64,000 bases of DNA from Batillaria attramentaria (taxonomy: Eukaryota; Mollusca; Gastropoda; Batillariidae): positions 745,001 through 809,000 of the forward strand of contig JACVVK020000285.1 in NCBI GenBank assembly GCA_018292915.2, in the 5' to 3' direction. Below, piece by piece: positions 1 through 27,028 of this stretch; positions within the stretch are counted from its first letter, which is position 1; the number at the start of each line of letters is the position of its first letter. A program made the position numbers and the translations under genes. The notes beneath the pieces are model-generated. The model was given only the letters and a program-made list of their open reading frames with translations. It did no database searches and had not been told where the DNA came from.

Positions 1-725
1 ACATCTTTAATTCGTGGAGGTGGAGGGAGCACGTAACAGTAGGGAATCTAGTCGAAAAACTTGGGAAACTGCTTCGGCAGAGAGAGCCGAAACTTTCTGT
101 AAAAAGCCGAAACTTTCATAGCTGTTTGGGCTAAATCGCCGAAGAAAAAAAAAATCTTGGCAACATCACTGTTTGGGTCGGTAAGATTTTAAGACATAAG
201 ACATAAAGAAATTTATTAAATTTCCAAAAGTGGAACATTGCTTTGTGGTCTCATAAAACATGCCAAACACTCACTCATATGGCCATACACACCCACTCCA
301 CCTATCTACATACTCGCACGCTCACACCTAAAACAGTGACCTGCCATCTATCACATATTGCAGCACTATAAATTACAACACTACACCCCGCATCACTTCA
401 CATCACAGCAGCAGCAGCACAACAGCAGAGGTGCACAGAACTCCATCACAGTCGAAGCCAACCGACAACTGTCTAATTAGTCTAGTGGTGGGACCAAAAA
501 AAAAAAAGTTTGGCAGCTACGTTGAAACTTAAAACAATGTATCGTGTAAGCAACCGTACGGCCAAATATCAGTCAATAAGGCTGAGTTCAGTGATTGTGG
601 GACAAAACAATTCAAACAGAAAAGAGACAATGATGATGCGACAATGTCATTTATCCCAACGGCGATTGTAATTCATAGCAAATACTGGAGAAAAACAGGC
701 AAAGGGTTTTGTTTTGTTTTTGTTT
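1..725. other. No gene seen
   Basis: Unique-looking AT-rich DNA with an A-rich SINE-like boundary and CA-rich low-complexity sequence at 260-440. No cathepsin exon was recognised here. Confidence 0.5.
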
Positions 726-738
726 TGTTTTTAGCTGG

Positions 739-885
739 GTGGGTGTTTGGGGGTTTAACGTCCTTTTCCACCATATACGGGTGATACCAAAGACGGGGCA
801 ACGATGAAAAAGCCAGCACAAATATTTGGCCCCTGCACGGATTCGAACTAACGACCCGAGCATTAGAAGTCCAACGCTCTACCAT
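739..885 (-). mobile_element. SINE-A, 5'-truncated in tRNA head
   Basis: Minus-strand copy of the tRNA-derived SINE-A: GTTCGAATCC-type B box, then the body AAATATTTG..GCCCCGTCTTTG..GGTGATACC and the GGACGTTAAACCCCCAAACACCC tail region. A 13-bp target duplication TGTTTTTAGCTGG at 726-738 and 886-898 bounds it exactly, so this is a true retroposition. Confidence 0.85.
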
Positions 886-995
886 TGTTTTTAGCTGGAA
901 TGGCCACAAACCACAAATAGCTCCCGTAGCATGTAGTAACACCTACGCTAAATATAGTACAACATTTTTGCCCATTACTGTGTGCAGAGTACAAA

Positions 996-1044
996 ATGGC
1001 AATCTGGCGCTTTTTGTTGGCTTTTCAAATAAGTTTCACACCAG
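996..1044 (+). CDS. Possible signal-peptide exon (uncertain)
   Basis: ATG at 996 opens MAIWRFLLAFQISFTP and runs to a possible donor GTAATA at 1045. It looks like a secretory leader, but no partner exon was found before the cathepsin exons, and the missing protease core would not fit in the space. It may be chance. Confidence 0.15.
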
Positions 1045-1169
1045 GTAATAGTAAAATTAGGGAAAAATGAGCCTGGCTTGTGGACCATTTGTATTCATGC
1101 GCGGCTGGCACAAGAGGCAGCAGACGACAGAGGAATGAGGGGGTATTTCGTCGCTGCTAACATTGCCAA

Positions 1170-1400
1170 TCTCCCCCCCACCCACCTCCCACCCCCCACC
1201 CCCCACCCCCACCCCCCCCCCAAATATCCCCCCGCCTCCCCCCCACCCCCCCACTCCCCCCAAAAAAACAAACAAACAAAAAACGGAATATTGGAATTTG
1301 TTGAAATTTACTCTATACATGAGTCTTTCGCTGCCCGATTTTTGTGATTTTTTTTTTATTTATTTATTTTTTTTTTTTTTGGGGGGGGGGGGGGGGATTT
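1170..1400. repeat. Poly-C and T/G-run low-complexity DNA
   Basis: C-rich 1173-1260, A/AC stretch, then T17 and G18. Predicted proteins here are poly-Pro or poly-Gly shadows. Confidence 0.9.
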
Positions 1401-1725
1401 TAAAGTATTTCTAGGGTGTCATATGCAACGTGGAATATATAGCGTTTTCTTGAAATTTGCGTCTGTGTCCTGTAGCCAAAATGCTGCAAACAAAGGATGC
1501 TCGCCTTGCTGGGTCAAAGACGACCTCTGTCCAAGGGGGACTACTACCACAACTCGCGTCGTCTGCTAGGGCATCAGAGAAAGAGAAGGCTCTTACTCAA
1601 AATTAATCATTTGCCAATAATTTTCATTTAACGCTTAACCACGCGATGCCTTTGGTGAGGCTGTATATGTATTTGCTCTTTGAGGTCCTTTCGCTTGGCA
1701 ACTTTTTTCATATCACTGTTGTTAG

Positions 1726-4407
<2,682 letters not shown>

Positions 4408-4614
4408 AAAAAAAGAAAGAATTCGGTTACATCCCTACATTAAGCGAGCAGAAAAATGACACTTCCCTTCGTCTTTCTATCTGTGCGGCGGAGGGAAGAC
4501 CTGGTTCCCGTAATTAACTAATTTCCTCTACTTTTATAGTAGTAGTAGTAACATACGTATTCAACTAATACATATTATACAAGTCAGTTTGGCACAACCC
4601 GACCCAACCCAACC

Positions 4615-4615
<1 letters not shown>

Positions 4616-4690
<75 letters not shown>

Positions 4691-4854
4691 ATAATGTGTA
4701 TAATCCTAAGCTTACTTTTACTCTCGTACTGTAGTCTAGCAAAACGGCAAGGTTGCAAACTGGCCTTTTGGCCAAAATCTTCTACCGTTGGAAAATAAAA
4801 GATTGTCATCGTCATTCTCTCTCTCTCTCTCTCTCCCTCTCTCTCTCTCTCTCT
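4616..4854 (+). repeat. Two (CT)n tracts
   Basis: (CT)n at about 4616-4687 and again at 4816-4854, separated by the retroelement end. Confidence 0.95.
4700..4816 (+). mobile_element. Retroelement 3' end with ATTGTC-type tail
   Basis: GCAAACTGGCC and TTCTACCGTTGGAAAATAAA followed by GATTGTCATCGTCATT and a (CT)n tract. The same order occurs at 39765-39870, where the tail is (ATTGTC)n, so this is the conserved end of a retroelement family. Confidence 0.5.
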
Positions 4855-5220
4855 CCCAGCAGTGCATGCTTCTAGTTTGAACTGTTTATATGATACATAG
4901 TTGTATGCATAATTTACTGTGTAGATGCTTGCAGTTCCCAGCAGTGCATGCTTCTAGTTTGAACTGTTTATATGATACATAGTTGTATGCATAATTTACT
5001 GTGTTGATGCTTGCAGTTCCCAGCAGTGCATGCTTCTAGTTTGAACTGTTTATATGATACATAGTTGTATGCTTAATTTACTGTGTTGATGCTTGCAGTT
5101 CCCAGCAGTGCATGCTTCTAGTTTGAACTGTTTATATGATACATAGTTGTATGCTTAATTTACTGTGTTGATGCTTGCAGTTCCCAGCAGTGCATGCTCG
5201 GACGGTTTCAATGGTACACA
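4855..5220 (+). repeat. 82-bp minisatellite, 4.4 copies
   Basis: Units start CCCAGCAGTGCATGCTTCTA at 4855, 4937, 5019, 5101 and 5183 (partial). Copies differ at one or two sites, so the expansion is recent. Each has the palindrome GCATGC. Confidence 0.93.
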
Positions 5221-5828
5221 GATGTATATTCTTTAATACTTGTCTTTACAGTCTTCTGCTGAGTATCCTGATATCGGGTGAACTGTCGATGTGGCACATG
5301 GATTTATAACCCTTTTGACATTCCTACATATATACATACACACATACATTTGTGCTTAAAATTTATGCTGGCACTTGCTCAAAACAGCATGCATATATGT
5401 GCATACTGGCAAAATGGATGCAGATTTTAATATGTCCACTCCTTGAATTTTGTTTGTCTTAGTCTGGCTGAACCAGCGAATAGTATATATAATATAGGCG
5501 CATTACCTGTTTTGATATCTCTAGCTCTAGCTCTCTGCGGGTATGTCTACGAATGCGATCTATTATTTGGCATTTTACTCGCATTCTGCCACTTAGACAC
5601 AAAGGGTATAAACTCAAATTCCTGGTGCATATAAAACTTTGATTATGTCTATTTTCTGCCTCTAGCTCATTCATAAGTGATTGTGTATTCTTCCTAGTAG
5701 ACGTTCACATGTGAAAATACTTAAAGCAAGAAATTGTATTGTGTGTGCACATTGTTTCGGTTATCTTTGTAAGTAATAAATGAGATCAAAATCCACAATA
5801 ATATTATCTGGCAATCTGACGCTACTGG

Positions 5829-5829
<1 letters not shown>
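5221..5829. other. No gene seen
   Basis: Unique AT-rich sequence between the 82-bp minisatellite and a GT repeat. Frames of 60-70 codons show no domain or splice signal. 5899-6128 is likewise featureless. Confidence 0.5.

Positions 5830-5898
<69 letters not shown>
5830..5898 (+). repeat. (GT)n microsatellite
   Basis: About 34 uninterrupted GT units. Confidence 0.97.
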
Positions 5899-5902
<4 letters not shown>

Positions 5903-6128
5903 CTTCACAAGTTCTACAGTTTCCTCTTTACCCCTTTTCTGTTGAACTCTTAAAAAATTCTAGTAACTTACGAGACTAAATGCCACGCTCATTTCGCGTC
6001 CGGTCAACACGACATGCTTTCCGAAAAAAAAAGTACCCTTCGATGAGAAATTTGTCTTTGACATTCGGCATCCATTCTTCAAAGAATTGTATAATTATCC
6101 ACTGATGCTACCAGACTGCGAATCACAA

Positions 6129-6432
6129 GGTGGGTAAGGGTGAGTGAGTGAGTGAGTATTTTAAGGCTTAACGCTGCGTCAGCGACAAAGACTAATTCGC
6201 GGCAGGTGGGTAAGGGTGAGTGAGTGAGTGAGTATTTTAAGGCTTAACGCCGCGTCAGCGACAAAGACTAATTCGCGGCAGGTGGGTAAGGGTGAGTGAG
6301 TGAGTGAGTATTTTAAGGCTTAACGCCGCGTCAGCGACAAAGACTAATTCGCGGCAGGTGGGTAAGGGTGAGTGAGTGAGTGAGTATTTTAAGGCTTAAC
6401 GCCGCGTCAGCGACAAAGACTAATTCGCGACA
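6129..6432 (+). repeat. 76-bp tandem repeat, four copies (repeat D)
   Basis: Units starting GGTGGGTAAGGGTGAGTGAG at 6129, 6205, 6281 and 6357, almost identical. Each contains GGCTTAACGCCGCGTCAGCG and ACTAATTCGCGGCA. The same core occurs singly at 17638-17700 and 29148-29212, and inverted at 3550-3625 and 34061-34132 with (CTAA)n, so a dispersed retroelement end was tandemly amplified here. Confidence 0.9.
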
Positions 6433-6448
6433 GGTGGGTAAGGGTGAG

Positions 6449-6605
6449 TGTTGAGGAGTTTAACGTCCTTTTCCACCACGTAAGGGTAATGTCGAAGACA
6501 GGGCAACGAGAAAAAGGCCAGCACAAATATTTGGCTCCAGTCAGGATTCGAACTCACGATCCGAGCATTGAGAGTCCAACGTTCTACCATTCAGCTATCT
6601 CGGAT
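6449..6605 (-). mobile_element. SINE-A copy
   Basis: Body, B box and most of the tRNA head are present. The anticodon position reads CTC in element sense. Its tail abuts the 76-bp tandem repeat at 6129-6432. Confidence 0.75.
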
Positions 6606-6730
6606 CGCGCAACGTGAGAAATGGTGAAACTTAAAAACAGCGGGCCCACGGGGAGAGAGAGAGAGAGAGGGGGGGGGGGGGGACGAGCCTTTTCCGTTGC
6701 TATACCGCTTCAAACATCAGTATTTAATTT

Positions 6731-6812
6731 ATACACATCTTTAGATTGTAGAAACGTATTATTACAAGTCGGGTTCTTGGTTGTAAACGGCCCTTTTCAA
6801 TCGTTCTAACCT
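6731..6812 (+). repeat. Dispersed repeat F
   Basis: TACACATCTTTAGATTGTAG, AACGTATTATTACAAGTCG, TAAACGGCCC and TTTTCAATCGTTCTAACC. The second copy is at 28479-28562. Confidence 0.6.
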
Positions 6813-6833
6813 ACATTTTGCAAACCCGAAGCA

Positions 6834-6880
<47 letters not shown>

Positions 6881-6935
6881 CTATCATACTGCTATGGCTT
6901 TTTTGGGGGAAAAAAACGTGGTGTTGAGGCCACTG

Positions 6936-7440
6936 CTACACGTTGCCAGGATCGGCACTTGCAGGGCTGGAAACGCTGGAAACCCTAACTAAATCGCTGG
7001 CGGCCAGCTGGCATATCGCCCTTGCCGATGCCGGCGCGGCAATAGAAAGCCGTCCTATTTTTCCTGGCAGCCAGCTAGCCGCAGGCAACCCCGTACAGCC
7101 AATCACTGCCCAAACCTTGCAACGCCGCAGGCTGCGTGTGCGGAAAAAAAAACCCTGCCCGCCAGCAACCAGCCGAGTACGCCAACATGCTGACTGGCAG
7201 TCGTGTAACCGTACGCTTTATGGCGTGGGACCGCTAATGGACGGTGCACTGATTTGGAGCCGGCATACTACCGGGAAACCGCTCGTCCCTCTTTCAACCC
7301 CCTTGCAACCCCTGTCCTTTCTTATGCGACCTGGGCTGAACGTATGCTGCTGGGGAGTCCCCCCGAACAATGAGCCTCTGCTAATGGTCAATGGTATCTC
7401 CTGTCAACATCAGATCGATTCATTGTGCCTGTTAATTAAC
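6936..7440 (+). other. Compositionally distinct segment with a 169-codon open frame
   Basis: GC-balanced, without simple repeats, and rich in CGC, GCC and GGC words (CTGGCGGCCAGCTGGC, CTTGCCGATGCCGGCGCGGC). One frame is open for 169 codons (6943-7452) but reads as low-information sequence (MPGSALAGLETLETLTKSLA) and the minus strand is also partly open. It looks unlike its neighbours. No family recognised; transferred DNA, a TE fragment or chance are all possible. Confidence 0.25.
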
Positions 7441-7454
7441 ACTCTTTTTTAGCA

Positions 7455-7670
7455 CTCTTTGGGATGGGGCAGATTTTGCTGCGCGCAGCAGCAAGTTTCA
7501 GCGATGCAAGACAAGACTGTGGCGTTTCTCCAGACAATACATACTTTCACGGGAAACCACAAGACACTAGCAAGCATGAAGCATCCTCTGTGACAGTGTC
7601 AGACGAGCTGCGTCAGTGAGGCTGACGTCAAATGTTTAGTTCAGGGAATTGACGTCATCTCTCTCTCTCT
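7455..7670 (+). repeat. Dispersed repeat G with TGACGTCA sites
   Basis: GGGGCAGATTTTGCTGCGCG, CAGCAAGTTTCAG, CAAGACTGTGGCGTTTCTCC and later GAGGCTGACGTCAAATGTTT, GGGAATTGACGTCATCTCTC. The same order is found at 21690-22860. Confidence 0.65.
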
Positions 7671-8165
7671 CTCTCTCCCCCCCCCCCCCCCCCTCTCCCC
7701 CCTAAGATTCTAGATCCGCTATAGCGTAGCGGGTCTAGTGTCTTTGAATGGTCTGACACGCTTGAAGAGAGAAAGAAAAACAACAACTGAAAACAACAAC
7801 AAACAACAAAACAGATAAAATGGAGGAACAACCGTATGGGATGGGGCCTTTCCTCCTTGGTTTTTTTTTTTTTTTTTCTCTCACTACAGTGAGATTTCAT
7901 ATTTATTACACTGCACCCACAACTGAAGGGTTTGCTGTTTTTATGTTGTTTCCATAGTAATGGAAACAACATCATAGGACGGGCTAAATTTTCCACGTTC
8001 ATGGGCAAGCATCTGTGGTACAAACGCACGTCACTGCCGATCTCCCGCAGAGACGATTACGCAAGTGTAACTCTGACAATGACGTAAGAAAACGTGCGTT
8101 ATCGATGCTGGCATGTATGCTGCGCCGAACGCGTTTCTCCTCCTCACTGAGTGCCGTCTGTGTGG

Positions 8166-8166
<1 letters not shown>

Positions 8167-8237
<71 letters not shown>
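8167..8237 (+). repeat. (GT)n microsatellite
   Basis: About 35 uninterrupted units just before the 306-bp duplication. Confidence 0.97.
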
Positions 8238-8239
<2 letters not shown>

Positions 8240-8254
8240 TGTGTCCGGGCCCGT

Positions 8255-8840
8255 TTCTTCGAAAATACTTAACCGAATGGCTTCAAATTTGGGGTATCCA
8301 AATATATCAAAATGTTACATTAGACGATTCAAGCGTGTGATGATTGCTTAAGTGACTTGGGAGTTATCGCCCTTTTGAGACAAGTTGGTTGTCTTTCGTT
8401 TACAGGCGTAATATTTATTTAAATCACTCAATTTTTTGGCAGTAGATAGCTTGAATACGGACTCTGAACAGAATCACTACTAGAAAATGGTCGCTCTTAT
8501 AGTTTTCATGTAAACCGAGCCTGAGTTGACATTGCATGTGAACCCAGTTCAGATTCCTATTTCTCCGAAAATACTGAACCGATCGATTTCAAATTTGGGG
8601 TTTCTAAATGAATCAAGATTGTTGAATAGAAGGCCCGATCCAGGTACGATTGCACACATGATTTGCGAGTTATCGCCCTTTTCAAAAAAGGTGGCTTTCT
8701 GGCGTTTAAAGGTGTAATATTTACCTAAACCACTCCATTTTTGGACATACATAGCATGAATACGGACTCTCAACTGAGTGAATTTTTGAGGTTGTCGCAT
8801 TTATACTTTTGGCGTAAGCCGTACCTGATGAAAGTGCTGG
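8255..8840 (+). repeat. 306-bp tandem duplication, diverged
   Basis: CGAAAATACTTAACCGAATG at 8260 and CGAAAATACTGAACCGATCG at 8566 start two copies sharing TTTCAAATTTGGGGT, GAGTTATCGCCCTTTT, GGCGTAATATTTA/GGTGTAATATTTA and GAATACGGACTCT in order. Confidence 0.85.
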
Positions 8841-9600
8841 TGAACACACTTTAGATCTCAAAATCGCTCCTACTATACATAGATAATGAGCCTGGGGTGC
8901 CATAAAAAAATATACAAAAAAAATTAGAAAAATTCACTGCAGCCGTTATCGTCAGTTGACTCGAAAATTTGTACTCAAAGCACATTTCCTCTACACAAGC
9001 CACACGCCTTACAAACATCGCAGAAAAGGCACACGCGCACTGACGCAAAACTGTATCAGCGTCAGTTTGCCGACGTCATGTTTGATTGACGTGATGCTGG
9101 CATTTCTTGGGGGTGTGTCGTCACTTTTCGGAAGTTCTCTATTTGTAGACGGGGAAAGCGGGAGTTTCATTGATGTAGTGAGCTTTGTTTTTCCCACTGA
9201 CTCTCACTCAATAGCATAGTAGAGTGAGAGAACACCACATCGGTCTCAATGGAGCACATGCACAAACGCGGCTCGCGCAAGTCTGTGTGCGTGCGTGCGC
9301 GCGCGCGTAGTGTGTGTCTGTGTGCGCGCGCGCGCAGCAGACATAACACATAGTGAAAAAACGTTCGCCGCGCAGACTTGTCTGTTAAACACATTGAGCC
9401 GGTATAAATTCGATCGTTTCACTGCGCAGCAGCAACACTTCAATTTTCATGGGGCTGCTTTCATTGCAAGAATTGTATCCGAGTCAAAGTTATTACGTCA
9501 AATGTATTATGCGTCATCCCAATGAGGAAAAACGTCATAGATTTCAAAGAAAACAACTTGACGTCTCTCTTCCAAAACCAAGGTTGGTCTGACAAGCCCG
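8841..9600. other. Mostly unique DNA with a Z-prone CG repeat
   Basis: Contains alternating purine-pyrimidine runs at about 9289-9340 (GCGTGCGTGCGCGCGCGCG and GTGCGCGCGCGCGC). No gene supported. Confidence 0.45.
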
Positions 9601-9618
9601 GTCAGTTGTTTCCATTCA

Positions 9619-9641
9619 GAGAGAGAGAGAGAGAGAGAGTG

Positions 9642-9722
<81 letters not shown>
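9619..9722 (+). repeat. (GA)n then (GT)n microsatellite
   Basis: (GA)10 followed by about 40 GT units. Confidence 0.97.
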
Positions 9723-9725
<3 letters not shown>

Positions 9726-9800
9726 TCCCGAATACATGGCATTACAAAAGAACGACCTTGACGACAGCAGGTGATTAAATGGAAACAACATATTGGGCTG

Positions 9801-9920
9801 GTGGCCATCTTGTTGTTGGTGGTGTTGGTGGTGTTGGTGGTGTTGGTGGTGGTGTTGGTGGTGGTGTTGGTGGTGGTGTTGGTGGTGGTGTTGGTGGTGG
9901 TGTTGGTGGTGGTGTTGTTA
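9801..9920 (+). repeat. GGTGGTGTT minisatellite
   Basis: Units of 9 then 12 bp (GGTGGTGTT, GGTGGTGGTGTT) with regular GG runs. The plus strand has G-quadruplex potential with two-tetrad stems. Frames give poly-Val/Gly/Trp or Pro-Thr only. Confidence 0.9.
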
Positions 9921-10032
9921 TTGTCTGTTTTTTGTGCGTCTTTTTTTCCCTCTTAATTTCTTTCTGGGCATTTTTACACAAGACTACAGACATAATGAAC
10001 GAAAACAGTGATACTGACAATGTACAGTGAAA

Positions 10033-10035
<3 letters not shown>

Positions 10036-10116
<81 letters not shown>
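10036..10116 (+). repeat. (AC)n microsatellite
   Basis: About 40 units with one TACA break. Confidence 0.97.
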
Positions 10117-10119
<3 letters not shown>

Positions 10120-10636
10120 TATATAAAAGTCATCAGCACATCACATACCTTAAGACCTAAATACATGAGAAACTGCACACACGCAACAAGACGATCCACA
10201 AAGTTCAGCTCGATGATGCTCGATGCAGTCAATGTCACCCGAAACGCTTCGAGCTGTGACATTTATACCGCTACTGTGTGGTTTAGTGAGACAAGTGTTG
10301 CGTTTTGCACACATTTATTGGGTAACATGTGGCGTGACATGTAGCCTGCTGAGCTGTGTGGCGATGCGTTTATTGTGTAAACAGCCAGAGAGATGATGAT
10401 CACTGCGGCGGAGTTGCGCCATGAAAGTTGGAACATAGGTCGGTCCTCATTCAGAGGCGAGTGTCCCGCGAACTGAGGCACTTGAAGCACACGTGAAACG
10501 CTACCCATGTAAGTATAGAAATAAACTACCAAATGCGTAGTATTTTGTGTTTATTAAAAAAAAATAGAAGAAATCTGTTGTGCTATTCTTTTAATCAAGA
10601 AATCTGAGACACCAGATGAAACAGCACAAGAACAAG

Positions 10637-10833
<197 letters not shown>

Positions 10834-11014
10834 CACTATGGATCAAAACCTTATTTTTACCCGGAAAGATGGTGTTGGAGACATCAGTTCGAATAGGTTC
10901 GTTTTGTGTAGAATTTGTGTATTGTTCTTTATTTTCACACCACCCAGAGATCTTGGAAGCAAAAACTGACGATTTGCAGCTAACTTTTTTTCTTCTTCTG
11001 AAAATAACAGAAGC

Positions 11015-24790
<13,776 letters not shown>

Positions 24791-24808
<18 letters not shown>

Positions 24809-25092
24809 AGTCAGCCATGGGTTGAACCACGTTTTGACACCTTTGCGGGGTAATGAACTATTTTTAGACAACCTCAACTAGGGCCTTGTCGCGTGCGCGG
24901 GACTAACTCCGATTCAGTCTTGTTAAGTTAGTCATAGGTTTTAATTTCGTTTCGCCTCCTGTGGGCGCACAAGCTATTTTCAGTGGTTCCTTGTCACGTG
25001 CATTGGACTTACTCTGATTAACTCTTGTTCAGTCGCTCATAGGTTTTCAACTCTCTTTGACCTCCTGCGGTCAAATGAGCTATTTTGCCATG
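24791..25092 (+). repeat. Triplicated coding end / 3' UTR segment
   Basis: Three diverged direct copies start at 24791, 24909 and 25014 (spacing about 118 and 105 bp). Each begins with a GATTNA-NTCTTGTTNA core, which in the first copy is the last codons and stop of the CUB/vWD/C8 gene. Shared later words include CATAGGTTTT and GAGCTATTTT/AAGCTATTTT. No AATAAA was seen in the next 300 bases. Confidence 0.6.
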
Positions 25093-25173
25093 AGCAAAAA
25101 TTGCACAGTTTGGGTCAACATGAAGGATAAATCGTCAGAAGTAAACTAAATCAAAGTGGCCTCTGTGTGTGTG

Positions 25174-25217
<44 letters not shown>

Positions 25218-25299
25218 TGTGCTTGTGTGTGTGTGTGTGGATCACAGTAATTGTTTGCAACTTATCTCAAAGTGCAACTTGAAATTTATCGCAAAACAC

Positions 25300-25372
25300 T
25301 GCTTGGGCCGGGAGTTCCCTACCGCAAGACAAAAGTTTGTGCTGGCCTTTTCCTAGCTGCCCTGTCCCGCCA
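25300..25372 (+). mobile_element. SINE-A fragment
   Basis: GCCGGGAGTTCCCTACCGCA followed by TTTGTGCTGGCCTTTTCCTA and GCCCTGTC match the B-box to mid-body part. A CA repeat follows. Confidence 0.5.
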
Positions 25373-25475
25373 CACACACACACACACACACCAACTAAAC
25401 CAACAACACACAACCTAAATCCAAGCACACATTTCCAATCACCAATACAAACTCACCGAAATCTCACAGTTTTAC

Positions 25476-25481
25476 TTTAAT
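25476..25481 (-). promoter_or_regulatory. Possible ATTAAA polyadenylation signal
   Basis: On the minus strand ATTAAA lies about 120 bases after the stop of the Cys-rich peptide. It is the most common variant of the canonical signal. Single hexamers occur by chance in AT-rich DNA. Confidence 0.3.
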
Positions 25482-25603
25482 ATTCCGATGACATTCAAAA
25501 AAAAAAAATTATACAATGCCCATTAAAAGGGAAGGCAGCAGCTTTGGTGTTATCACCGGTCAGACACCACGTGACCAGCGTAGACATCACGTGACCAGTT
25601 TTT

Positions 25604-25924
25604 TTAATACGGCGGCTGGGCCCAGATTATATTGTCGATGTCCACCCCTGTGGCGATGCGGCAGTCGGAGTACCAGCTCTCGTAGCACATACAGCAGTGT
25701 TCGATCTCATGGCCATAGAACTCTCCGCACACCAGACAAGCACCCAAGTAACGGTAGCGAAAAGTGTCGTAGGACAGTTCGCTGATGTTGCAGTGTTGGC
25801 ACAAGGAGTTGCTGGTGCTCAGATGACGCGACAAGGCGGATGACGACATAATCACTGACGTCATCGTGATGAGAAAGACGGCACTGAACATGATCCGTAG
25901 CATGGGGGCAAATAATTGAGGCAT
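25604..25924 (-). CDS. Small secreted Cys-rich protein, unrecognised
   Basis: The coding part reads from ATG at 25924 (106 residues) or 25903 (99 residues) to a stop at 25604. The N-terminus MLRIMFSAVFLITMTSVIM is a good signal peptide, followed by a mature part with about eight Cys including NSLCQHC, CLVCGEF and HCCMCYESW, and an end rich in aromatic residues (IIWAQPPY). The even Cys number suggests a disulfide-bonded secreted peptide. The open frame continues upstream of the ATG to an acceptor at 26068/26069, so the true start is uncertain. It is convergent with the CUB/vWD/C8 gene, whose stop is about 800 bp away. No family is recognised; a hormone-like, antimicrobial or matrix role would be guesswork. 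Confidence 0.55.
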   Translation of the reverse strand: MPQLFAPMLRIMFSAVFLITMTSVIMSSSALSRHLSTSNSLCQHCNISELSYDTFRYRYLGACLVCGEFYGHEIEHCCMCYESWYSDCRIATGVDIDNIIWAQPPY

Positions 25925-26068
25925 TTTTGGGGGGAGGATAGTTCGTGTTAGGTTGAGAAGCTGAGCGTAGAAGATCTTTGTCTTGAAATTCTCTTTTGCT
26001 TTGGGAGGAACGGTCTGGTTCTGGTGTTTTGGTGATGTCTTTCGCTTGGTGGTGTTCGGCGGGTTCTT
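25925..26068 (-). other. Likely 5' leader part of the Cys-rich peptide exon
   Basis: On the minus strand a good acceptor (CTTCTGTTGCAG) ends at 26069. The sequence from 26068 down to the ATG is open but strongly basic and Asn/Lys/Pro-rich, and it has no ATG of its own in frame. It is best read as 5' UTR, or as N-terminal coding sequence if an upstream start exists. Confidence 0.4.
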
Positions 26069-26119
26069 CTGCAACAGAAGGCGATACAATGATTATGATA
26101 AGGCCAAAAGCAAAAATAC

Positions 26120-26147
26120 CTGTGCTTCGGTCTCTTCGAGTTGTCTG
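26120..26147 (-). other. Possible 28-bp microexon upstream of the peptide exon
   Basis: The minus strand shows a strong polypyrimidine tract plus CTACAG directly before 26147 and a donor GTATTT after 26120. The 28 bases would join in frame to the peptide exon. It could be a 5' UTR microexon. Splicing is not proven. Confidence 0.3.
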
Positions 26148-26269
26148 CTGTAGAAGAAAAAGAACTCAGTGATACATTTGCTTGAGACTGTTGTTCACCT
26201 TCAAACCAATGGTCCTCCAAAACAAATTTAAAAAGAAAACGTTTCCGACCGACATAAACTTATTGTTTT

Positions 26270-26580
26270 TGGTTTGTTGATTGGTTGGTTGGTTGGTTGG
26301 TTGGTTGGTTGTTGTTGGGTTTTGTTTTGTTGTTTGTTTTTGTTTTTGGGTTTTTTGTTGTTGTTGTTGTTTGGGGTTTTTTTGTTTGTTTATTTTTTGT
26401 TTGTTTTGGGGGGGGGGTGGTTGTTGTTGTTTGTTTGTTTTGTTTTTTTTTGTTTTGTTGTTGTTATTGTTGTTGTTGTTGTTTGGAAGGGGTTGTTTTG
26501 TGTTGTTTTGTTTTGGTTTTTGTTTGTTTGTTTGTTTGTTTGTTTTTTGGTGTGTTTTTTTTTGGGGGGGGAGGGGCTTA
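26270..26580 (+). repeat. G/T-rich low-complexity DNA
   Basis: (GGTT)n, (GTT)n, (GTTT)n and G8 runs upstream of the minus-strand Cys-rich peptide gene. Any promoter of that gene would lie in or next to this tract. Similar DNA occurs at 27290-27400, 48805-48995 and 16800-16860. Confidence 0.9.
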
Positions 26581-26708
26581 CTGTAAGCATAATTTTTTGC
26601 CTAACTGTGTTGTTATGCAACTTAAAAATGCTGACAAAATCCTGTAACTTTTTTTGTTTGTTTGTGTTTTGTTGTTGTTTTCAAAGAAGGATGATCTCGA
26701 ATCTTCAC

Positions 26709-26870
26709 GGGGAACCGGGACAGCCGAGCAGTGGAGAGTTGGACTTTCAATGCTCGGGTCGTGAGTTCGATTCCCGTCTGAGGCAAAATATTTGTTCTGG
26801 CCTTTTTCGCTTTGCCCTGTCTTTGATATCCCTCATATGGTGGAAAAGGACGTTAAATACTAAAAAACAA
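26709..26870 (+). mobile_element. SINE-A copy, diverged
   Basis: Head GGGGAACCGGGACAGCCGAG and body are clear; the tail is short (AAATACTAAAAAACAAC). Anticodon position TTC. Confidence 0.72.
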
Positions 26871-27028
26871 CTTTCATAAATCTTGTAATAATTCCAACTT
26901 TCTTTACAATAACTGACGAGGCGATCTCTGTGTCGATCTCTGACCTTCGACCAATCGCGATGATTGAAAAAGAAATGTCGATTATATTAGTTCCAAAATA
27001 AATTTAAAAAAATGATTTTAAAAAAGGA

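Noticed and set aside
1455..1605. Open frames such as CSQNAANKGCSPCWVKDD after a TAG acceptor-like site
   Set aside because: Cys-rich by chance; does not match the expected cathepsin segment or phase, and an alternative frame is equally open.
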